From: Diadema setosum
Lineage: Eukaryota > Echinodermata > Echinoidea > Diadematoida > Diadematidae
Direction: 5' to 3'
NCBI RefSeq assembly: GCF_964275005.1
Contig: NC_092704.1
Span: 34,248,416 to 34,312,415 of the forward strand
DNA length: 64,000 bases
The translations under genes were made by a program, and so were the position numbers. Below, piece after piece: positions 47,226 to 56,700 of the stretch; within the stretch, counting starts at the first letter, position 1; each line of letters starts with the position of its first letter. Under the pieces are notes generated by a model. The model saw only the letters and a program-made list of their open reading frames with translations, searched no databases and was not told where the DNA came from.

Positions 47226-48830
47226 TACATGTAATTACTGAGATTTACATGTCATTATGCTTGACACAAATCCATACCAAACACTTGCATCACGTTGACA
47301 TGTTTTAAATTGAGCTTACTGTAGTGAATGCAAGTGATATCCCAAACCTATTCAGCTATGGTCTCAAATAAAGTCAACCAATGATGTTACACTCTGATAG
47401 TAATATCATAATTTCACTGTTCCAGTGGTAATAACAAGATAAAAGCAATACAAAACATTGTTTAACCTCTTTTTTCCTCAAGAAAACATATTAAGCACCA
47501 TATCCTTGTACTATCAAACCTTATTTTATTAAATTCAAAAGTAATGAATTGTAAGTAACCAGTGGTCTGGAATCAAATTCTAGAAACTTTTTTCTTTTGT
47601 AATAGTACTGAGTAGCTGGATAGCAACAATAGAATATTTTTTTCTTCTTTCACAAAATGGAAGTTTGCTGCACTCATCTTCACTGACACCAGTTTTACAT
47701 TGTACAGCTGTATATGCACATTTTCTGGCAATGTTTTCATCAGTTTCATCAGGTTTAAGTTTACTGTAGTGCAAATAACTTGCAGACTACATCAAGAAAG
47801 GAAGCCAAAAGTGAAAGAAAAAATAGTTAGGATTGAATTAACAAGGGACTAAATTACAAAATAAGAAGTTTGAGCTGGATGATAATTTCACAGGCAGATG
47901 ATACACAAAATGTCTGTCCTTACACCAAACAATTGTAAGTGCCAAGGAAAATGCTGCACAATTTTCTACCAATTTTGTTCAAGTATTTTACAGTAAGATA
48001 ATTCTACATTCCCAAGTATTGATGTCTGAAAGTACAGTGTCATTGCAACAGTATGAATAGGACTGCAGAAAGAGTGCACAAAGATTTACTTCAGCGTTCT
48101 ACCTTGTGAAGAGAACAGAAATTGCATGGGTGTGTATTAAAGAGGGCTTCTGTTTAATCCTCTAATTCAAAAGTTGCAGTGAATATTATCAAGTAGTCAC
48201 CTCAAATCACAATTTATCTCCAGCATTCCAGTGCATCATGGACCAAATCTTCAGGAAAATATAATCTCTTTGGAAAATGAAGCTTCTGCAGGGATGTAAA
48301 GAGTTATAGTTCATCCATAAGAAGGCAGTTTCTGTATGATATTGCTCAGTCAACGAGCTTTATTGGGTAACTATAAAAGTAGGCCTACATGACCCTTCTT
48401 CCGGCCCCTTCATACATCTTATGTAATACAACTCAACTTTGGTAATATATGCCATTCCTGATGTTTCCCCCAGGACAAATCACTCTGAACAAAGATCCAA
48501 GTATACATAGATGTATTTTTGTGCATGAAATACACTCATTTCAAAGAAATTTATCTTCACGAGGTAGCACAATTCCCTTTTCAGTGCCATGGCAAAAGAG
48601 TCATGCCTCTATTTGTAAAGTGTGTTACACTTTGAAACATCCATTATACAGAGTTTTGGCTGGCGAAGTTGTTATAGTATCTCTACAGAGGACAATCACT
48701 GCATGTGCTTTGCATGTAAATATTAAGTGAACATCCTATCCGCAGTCATACAAAAAAGTGTATGATACATGTATATTTATTCATATTAATAGCTGCTTTT
48801 GCCTATTACACTTCTCATGTATGCATCTTG
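47226..48830. other. Intergenic stretch, nothing assigned
   Basis: AT-rich sequence with no recognised element. A minus-strand frame at 47580-47774 (starting SKLKPDETDENIARK after a TTGCACTACAG acceptor-like site) and a plus-strand frame at 48449-48730 have protein-like composition but no family match. I do not call them. Confidence 0.4.
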
Positions 48831-49604
48831 TTAACCCTAAAAAGACTGGGGGGGGGCCTAAAAGGCCCCCCCCTCAACATTTCGCGCAATTACTCTGCAA
48901 CACGCAATGCTCTCGCCGCGATGCTCTATGACTTTTTTCTTTCGAGTTTCCCGCACATTTTGACACCAAATTTGTGACGCCCGGGGGTACGGTTCTGAAG
49001 TTACATAACTTTTTGTACATGCACGTGAGGCCGAAAATGGCTCAAAAATGTGATTTTGTGTACAAAGTCAATGCAAATTGAGTTTTTTCACATGGCTCAT
49101 ATAAATATGCTTATTTTTACTCTCAATGGCTAAAATTAATTTGTTTTAGGAGTATTATGCTTCAAAAAGTGTCTGCCACAAATTTTGTTAAAAAAAAACA
49201 ACAAAAACAAAAGGTCGAAAAAACAAAGAAATACATAAGAAATTCATAAAACAATAGAATAGATAAAAAATTAATTTTGATACCGAATTTTTTTTCAAGT
49301 ACATTTGCTAAGAATGCCACTAAGAATAATTAGACCAAAAATGAGCACTTTTGGAGCTTTATTTACTGATTTAGATCAAAGAGTCTGATTTCTCGCATAA
49401 ATTAGCATATTTAATCAAAATAAAATAAAAGAAGACTATTTTATAAAATTTGAATATACGATCTTGTAGATTACATCGCACACTACCATTATGCAAATTT
49501 TCGCGGCGATCGCGCGATCCTAAGCCGAGATCTTAAGGGGGGGCCCTTTAGGCCCCCCCCCAGTCTTTCGAGCTACCAAAATAGCCCAGTCTTTTTAGGG
49601 TTAA
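48831..49604. mobile_element. 774-bp TTAA element with G/C hairpin ends, copy 2
   Basis: The termini are perfect inverted repeats, TTAACCCTAAAAAGACTGGG. Inside them are GGGGGGCCTAAAAGGCCCCCC on the left and GGGGGGGCCCTTTAGGCCCC on the right. The interior aligns with copy 1 (31475-32249) throughout, including GCGGCGATCGCGCGATC. It differs from copy 1 in the terminal block (AAAAAGACT in place of CTTACCT) at both ends alike. Confidence 0.85.
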
Positions 49605-50280
49605 GCTAATGATAACTGTGACAGTCTTATACATTAGGGCAAATATGCATCAACATCCATTCGTTAGCTGCATTAATATTCCAGCTGGAATACTTCATCC
49701 ATGATCACTGTGTGTTTAGAATTGAAAGCTTTGAAAATATATGTCATTTATCCGTTGATTCTCTGCAACACACAGAATGTTTGTATTCTAATTCACGACT
49801 AGAATACCACTAGCTCCTGCTTTTGTTTTGCCTGAGAGGAAAATAAATTAGGAATGCATTACTTCACTGCAGGACAGAACAACATACACTCAAATATCCT
49901 ATGCATATCAATGAATCAATAGGAGCTACATGTATTTCACAGCAGCATGTCATTAAGATATCTTCCCTTTGCAAGTACCGGTACTTCAATCTTTGACTAG
50001 CCAAATGATTTAAGCCAATATGATGTCCTTCAGCCAATACAATGTCCTTCAATCCGGTAGTGGTGGACCTTGGGGTTTATCACACACATCTATTAGACAT
50101 ACTTGACGCACATGGACTGAGTCCATGTCCCCACAAACCGTTCCATCACTGTACAAGCTCCATGCTTCGTATCTCTGTCGCATCTCTGCTGAAGTTGCAC
50201 TGAGCGCTTCTCTCATGCACCATACGTTGCCATTGCCACGATGGTCCATTCTCGACTTGCCTCCCAGTTCAAGCACCTGC

Positions 50281-50407
50281 TCATATTCTGTTTTCCATAT
50301 TTCTCTGTCCCTCTGTCGCTTTGGTCAACACCCAGTCGATAGATGGTCTTTCAACAGCTTCCACCACTAGCATACCAGACACCAAGTCTTGTAGCCCTTG
50401 GGTGTAC
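50281..50407 (-). CDS. STK16: STK16 last exon B (distal)
   Basis: The acceptor is CACTAACCACAG. One base completes Arg261, then 41 codons and TGA at 50283-50281. It encodes YTQGLQDLVSGMLVVEAVER, then PSIDWVLTKATEGQRNMENR and I. The order L..ML.VE...RP....V is kinase subdomain XI, and the length matches vertebrate STK16. A (CTGT)n tract lies 40-60 bases before the acceptor. A shifted frame stays open past the stop to 50049. Confidence 0.85.
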
Positions 50408-53400
50408 CTGTGGTTAGTGGTTTCAGGCCCATTCAACCCGATGGACAGACAGACAGACAGACATAAGAAATAGACACAGAGGCAGGTCGAAAGGCAGATA
50501 CATGAAAATAATGGATGAAAGAACAGCTGGACTGGCAGATAGTTAAATGACTTGTCAAATAGATGAATGCATATATACATAACTATGGAAAAATATGGTG
50601 TATATGAAACATTAGCCTGAAGGTGTTAGAAAAGGAAGTCACACCTGCAGACACAAGAGCATTACCGGTAATGCAGAGATACGAACGTGACAGATATATA
50701 ACAGACTCCTGCACAAGGCACCAAGGTCAGGTAGCAGATGAAAACAGACTTATGAGATCATAGTGAATAAACTGTAAACTGTGTTGGTATCAAACCACCT
50801 TTCCACGCACACAGATCAGTACAGCAGCTGAATGACGCAGGCAGTCGAAATAGGTAAGGAATATTGGTAACCCATTCCATACAGGAACCTGGTAGCCTGT
50901 GCATCAAGTCTATGGACATTTCAAAATTCAGTATGGAATGGGTTAATTCAGCTTATGTACCAAGGTATGTTACTTTATTTCACACATGATAGCAGAATTT
51001 GGCAAGCATGTTTATTAGAGGATACACATGATGAAATCATCAGGTAAGTTTGGATAAAGGAAGGAGCAGCTTGATTATTAAAAAATTATGTCACAGAGAT
51101 TCTAGGATTATTTCTACAGATGACCGTTCATTGGGGTTTACGCAAAGCATTTCATTTACAAGCCGTTTAATTTTCCCAAAGCCAACCCTGCATGTTTTCG
51201 AGATGATAGTTTCCATTATACATGTGATGAATATAAAGAATGATGAACAAGAAGAAAATGTATTAAAAGACAACCATAATATTCATTTGGATAATGCCAG
51301 AATCATTACCATTTCAGAAATTGGTGCCAGTCGTAAACACAAAGTAAACAGGGCTGTCACAGTGCTATTTAAATGCAGTATTTTCAGAATACAGTATGAA
51401 ACTTCTTGAAGGAATGCACAATGAATAAACATTACCCATCATTGCCCTGGTACAGTAAAAGACTTACAAGTCAAGAACTCTGCAAAATGATGTGATTGGC
51501 TAAATACAATGTAGCAGGAAATGCAGCATTGATTTAAAAAATTAAGATAAAAAGAGTTTGCATGATTGAACTACCACTTGTACAAGTTTGAAAGACTTCA
51601 AAAATTATTTTGAAATTCGAAACTTTTCCTCATTTAAGAACCAGCGATTATGATATGTGGAATGCACTGATAGTGCTTGGATACCTAATCTCCTAAACGC
51701 TGAACTGCATCTAAACTTCTTATTCAATTTCCTGTCTTAGCTACCTTACGATCCTTTTTTTGGTAATATATTTTGGGAATTAAACAGGGATAAAGTCCTT
51801 ACCATTGGAAACTTTTCAGAATTTCATGACTTCACAATCAGAAAATCGTGATTTGGTTTGTTTTTTTCTGGCTTTTGTTGTGACTGGTGAAAAGTGCAGT
51901 CAAAACAGTTAAAGCGCACAAGATGTTGTACAAAGATAACTTATCTATCAACAGACCAAACAAAAATTAATGGGTATATCACTTCGTATGCTATACGGTC
52001 ACAGGAGTGCAGAAATGAGAGAGGAAATATGCTGAACAGAAATAAAGAAAATTTGTTTGGATATAGAATTGTACCTTGTTGTCCTTTGTGAACTGAAAAC
52101 AAAACATTCCTATGAGGGCCATCAATTGATTAACTAAACTCGTGATGAAAACTTTTATTTGCACATTTTAGCCAAGCAAACACAGTGACAGCAAATGTCT
52201 GACATTAATTCAATGTTTTTGGTTTGTTTTTCTCAAGGTACACAGATTGTCATTTCTCACCTTGAATTTTCTGGAAACTTGAAATTTCTACCCAGCACTG
52301 CTAGGTGGAGGCTGTCTCCCCTGGCATAGATTGGTTCAAAGGGTGACTGGAGGAATGCCATGTTGTACAGCAGACAGCCTAGAGACTGGTAGAAGGAGAC
52401 GGGGGTAAAAGTTTACGAAAACTTGTGAAGCAGACATGACAATAGGGAGCTTTAGATTTTCGCAATGCAGACATTTAGAGGAAAAAAACCCTGATCCGTG
52501 CATGTGCAAAATCGCTTTCTATCAAATCAGTCTGGCGTCATCTGAGTTTTCATGGTTGGTTCCAGGCCATTTTTGCATCCACACAAGTCAAGAAACAGAG
52601 AGCTATTTGATGCAATGATCATGTGGGGGAGCCATTTTACTTTGTATAGGCTGCGTCCTCACGTAATCTACAGTTAGTTTGCAACACGACACAGGGAGAG
52701 AGGAAAACTGCCTACGCAATCGTCTAAACGTCTGCGTTGCAAATTTAAAGCTCGCATTATACGAGGAAGCCAAACATCTACCAATTCTCTCTTGTGATGG
52801 CTCCAAACAAGTTAACTTGAAATAGGTGTGAGATTGCATTGTAATGGAAGGGTAATGCATTGAGAATGATAAAACAGATTTCTTTTACAATCTCATTTTC
52901 CATTCACTCGTGAAGAAGCATAGATGAAAACACTCATACCAAAAGCACTGTCTTTCTTTCTAAATTACAGGAATCATAATGAGCCAGCTATTATTTGCTC
53001 AGTATCCTGAAGGTTTCCAAATGATGACTTCTATGATACAATAATGATAATATGTTACTCAAATGAAAGTCATATAATGATAATGAACTGAGATGAATTC
53101 TAAAGAACAATACCTCAGGGGGACTAATTTTTTTTTATTTTTTTATTTTTATCTTTCTTGGATGTGGGTAGGAATCAAAAGGCCAATTCCAGGAAGGGTC
53201 TGTAAAAGGATGTGTCATCCTTGAAACTGACTGAGAAGTAGCTTAACATGTCCCAGGCCTATCACATATCAGACTGATTTTTCAACATTTTGTGACTAAT
53301 ATTTTGAAGGATGAATCAGAGGTATTATTTGATATCATGATATTCTGTCTCTAGCCTCCTTATTACAGGCTGGTACAGAGAGAGTATATCAGTCTAGCTG

Positions 53401-53741
53401 GACTTTGCCTGCGTATACATATGTAAATCCTTGTCATACATAGAGCATTACCCAAATGTCCACTTTCTCATCAACGATGCAGTGGCTGTCTACATGGAAG
53501 AGCTCTGGTGCTCTGAACAGCATGCTACACTTCTCGGCTGCGAGGTCCTGGAGAATGGATGTTTGAATGGAGACACCGAAACATCACTCATCATACTCGT
53601 AGGTTTCAGTGCAACCAAAATACTACACAACAGCATACACTGCAATTTGACAGAATACCGCATTGTTTGGTAATATTCCATAACCACAGCAGTACAATGA
53701 ATACCAGAATAAATTGAATATAGATAATTATACAGTGTATG

Positions 53742-53785
<44 letters not shown>

Positions 53786-56700
53786 TGTATACATTACTGA
53801 TCTGTCAGCTACCAGATATTTGAGAAAGGCAGCTCTCACAAGAAAAGTACCGATACAACAGAGCTATTCATAGACTTTAATTGGGATCTACAGAGTGAGC
53901 TTGTTTGTGTGCAGATGCAAACCCTCAACAAAAATTTGACAGAAATACATGCACAGCTAACACTTCTTCTGTTTTTCTTCATTTCTTAATAGGAATTGCC
54001 TGAACTCATCAATTTGATAACAGGTCAAAGAAATTGAAAAATACATACATATAATGCTTTGGGATTTTCATTTGATAGCAGAAGAAAAGTTTTGCCTTGA
54101 GGCACTGATATACTGTGAAATACATTTATGAACAGCACTTTTTACCTGCAAAGCAACAGCTTCCGAGCGACCTTTGACCTCTATCCTTGCCTCCCCCATG
54201 GAGCCAAAGTCCATGATGACTGGTGTATCGTCTTCCGTAAGCATCACATTACCTGGCTTCATGTCTCTATACACACATAAGTACAGGACATGGGTTGGTA
54301 GAACATAGGGTTTATGAATGGAGTATATGACAGTGTGATGGCAATGTACATTGTCTGCTACTCAACCATGATTGTATAAATTGACATTAGTTTGACCTTT
54401 CATTTTATCATGAGTGCAAGGAAAGGCTTCTTCAACGGCTAATCTTTTTTTAATGTGCTTAGAATGAAAGCAATGGTTTCATTTCAAGCCACTTATGACT
54501 GATCAGTGCCAGAGTTTATAGGCACACTCTGACACTACTATCTCAAATGTTTTCTCTCTAGTCTCAGACTCTCAGACTTTGCAGTGATAATTTTTGTAAT
54601 ATATCACGATATTATGAAGAAGTGCTTGACACTGATTGAGTGCCTGTTGCAATTGCGAAGTCAGAGAGCGTGATGGTGCAAAACTGCATGTTACATTAAC
54701 CCTTTCTGTGCTGGGAATTTTAGACAGTGTGCATTGCGCTATGAGGTTTTCAATGCCTATTGGCATATAAATGGTTAAGGGCCTATCATGCAAGTAAATG
54801 TACAGTATGTCCCATCAAAAAATTACAATCAGATTTTGCATTGAAAACTTCCCATACGATTAGACTGTCTAAATGCTACTTCAGGGTCTTAAAAAATAAA
54901 ACATCTTAGCTACATTTTGCAGAAAGCCCCATTCAGTTTGGTTAAGTTGTTATAGAGAAATGTGGATCTTTGTGAAGCATGTCATGGGTCTGATTTATCC
55001 AAATTTGACACTCAGGGATGCTCTTGGCCGTGCATAATGTGTGAACACAATGGACAGAACTTGGAGGGAAGGGATTCCTGACATGCTCTACAAAACTCTA
55101 CATTTCTCTTTGATCACTGAAGCAAATCGGATGGGGTTTTCAGTAAGATGTGGGTAACAAGTTTTAGTTTCATACCCTGAAATTGTATTTGGATTGATTC
55201 ACTATTTCTAAAGTTACCATAGCAGAGGGTCCGGTCATAATCTTTTATTTTTTTTGACATACAGTAGTTGCAGCACATGGTTTATAACATCAGTGTGCGC
55301 TTCGAAACTACTGGACAAAAAATGTGCACTCAACAGCGAAGCTGTGCAATGGTACTTTGTAGTGAATGTCACCTGATGAGCAGTAAACCAATCAGATAGT
55401 AAGAATCTTGTTAGGTGTCATATTTTGGTCATTACAGTCGACTCCCATTATAACAAAGTCCTTGGGACCGGCAGTTTTCTTTCGTTACATCGAAATTTTG
55501 TTGTAACCAAAGAAACATATACAATAAAAAAAAAAAAATACATAGAGTGGATGACGTTGCGGCCCGAATTTTTACTTCGTTGTAACAGGAATTTTGTTAT
55601 GACCATGTTTTTCATAATGGGAGTGCACTGTACCTGTGTGCCAATGGCTTGGGCTTGGCTGTATGCAGAGCCTTGATCCCTTCACAGATCCCTCGAAATA
55701 TTCTCCATATTCTCTCCTCCGACATCTGGTCTCCTTTGCTCTTGAGTTTGTCAAGTTCATCCTGCAGGGTCCCTCTCTGCTCAAGGGCAGTGACAAGAAA
55801 GTGAAATACGTGATCAAGACATGTGTTATTAGTCTAGAACAGTATTATGGAGGAAAGATAGCAAGAATGGAGTGAAGACCATTCTAAGAAAATATAGTTG
55901 TTCAGAATTTAAAAAATACAACTAAAATTGAAGGTACTTTTTGTGATAGTGGTGTCTGATGTACCGATACATTGCGTGTTGTTGTGGCTGTATATAGCCT
56001 ACAGACCATGGATACTACCACAAATGTGTGGCTGGATGTTAGAAGACACACATCTTGTGTAGCTGTAAACACTGTCTTCACAGAAATAGTTGATTTTACA
56101 GAGCACAGAATTACCATCACTCTTGCAATGTACATTACCAAGTATCACTGCTTTCCACAGAACACAGATACACAAATAGTTGATCACATGTCAGTGTAAT
56201 GTAGACATTATCAGGCCACGATTAGTTTTATTTGAATACTGATGCTATAGGTTATTCTACAGCCATTGTTAATGAGATTTTGTGGAAACTTGCGACTAGT
56301 ACTGAGGATTACCACCATGCAATTTTTTCCTACATGTACAAACCTTGAATAGGGGTAATACTAGCAGAACCTCGTTGGCCCCGCCCTGTCCTGGCACCGA
56401 CCCCCACTCCTCCAGTGGGATGAGGTTCTTGTGTTTAAACTGGCAATGGTACTCAGCCTCCTTCTTGGCCTGCTGTTCATCCTCTGGACTGTGGCACTGG
56501 ATCCGTTTCAGGGCAAACTTGTCACCCTGATCATCCTCTACCAAGTCCACCACACTGAATCCTCTGAGATGAACGAATATAGACATATAAAAGGATACTT
56601 TAGGAAGCAGCAGACCAGCACATAAATTGTCAATTAGCTTCATTACTCCCTTTTGGAAGGGACTGCTGAAGTACTGTAAAATGAGGAATGTTTGCGTGCG

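Noticed and set aside
47580..47774. Minus-strand frame SKLKPDETDENIARK after an acceptor-like CACTACAG, in phase with STK16 exon 6
   Set aside because: It lacks any subdomain XI pattern and would have to skip the better exons A and B; judged chance, though a third STK16 end cannot be excluded.
51050..51409. 119-codon plus-strand frame
   Set aside because: It is antisense to STK16 exon A and its intron and shows no motif.
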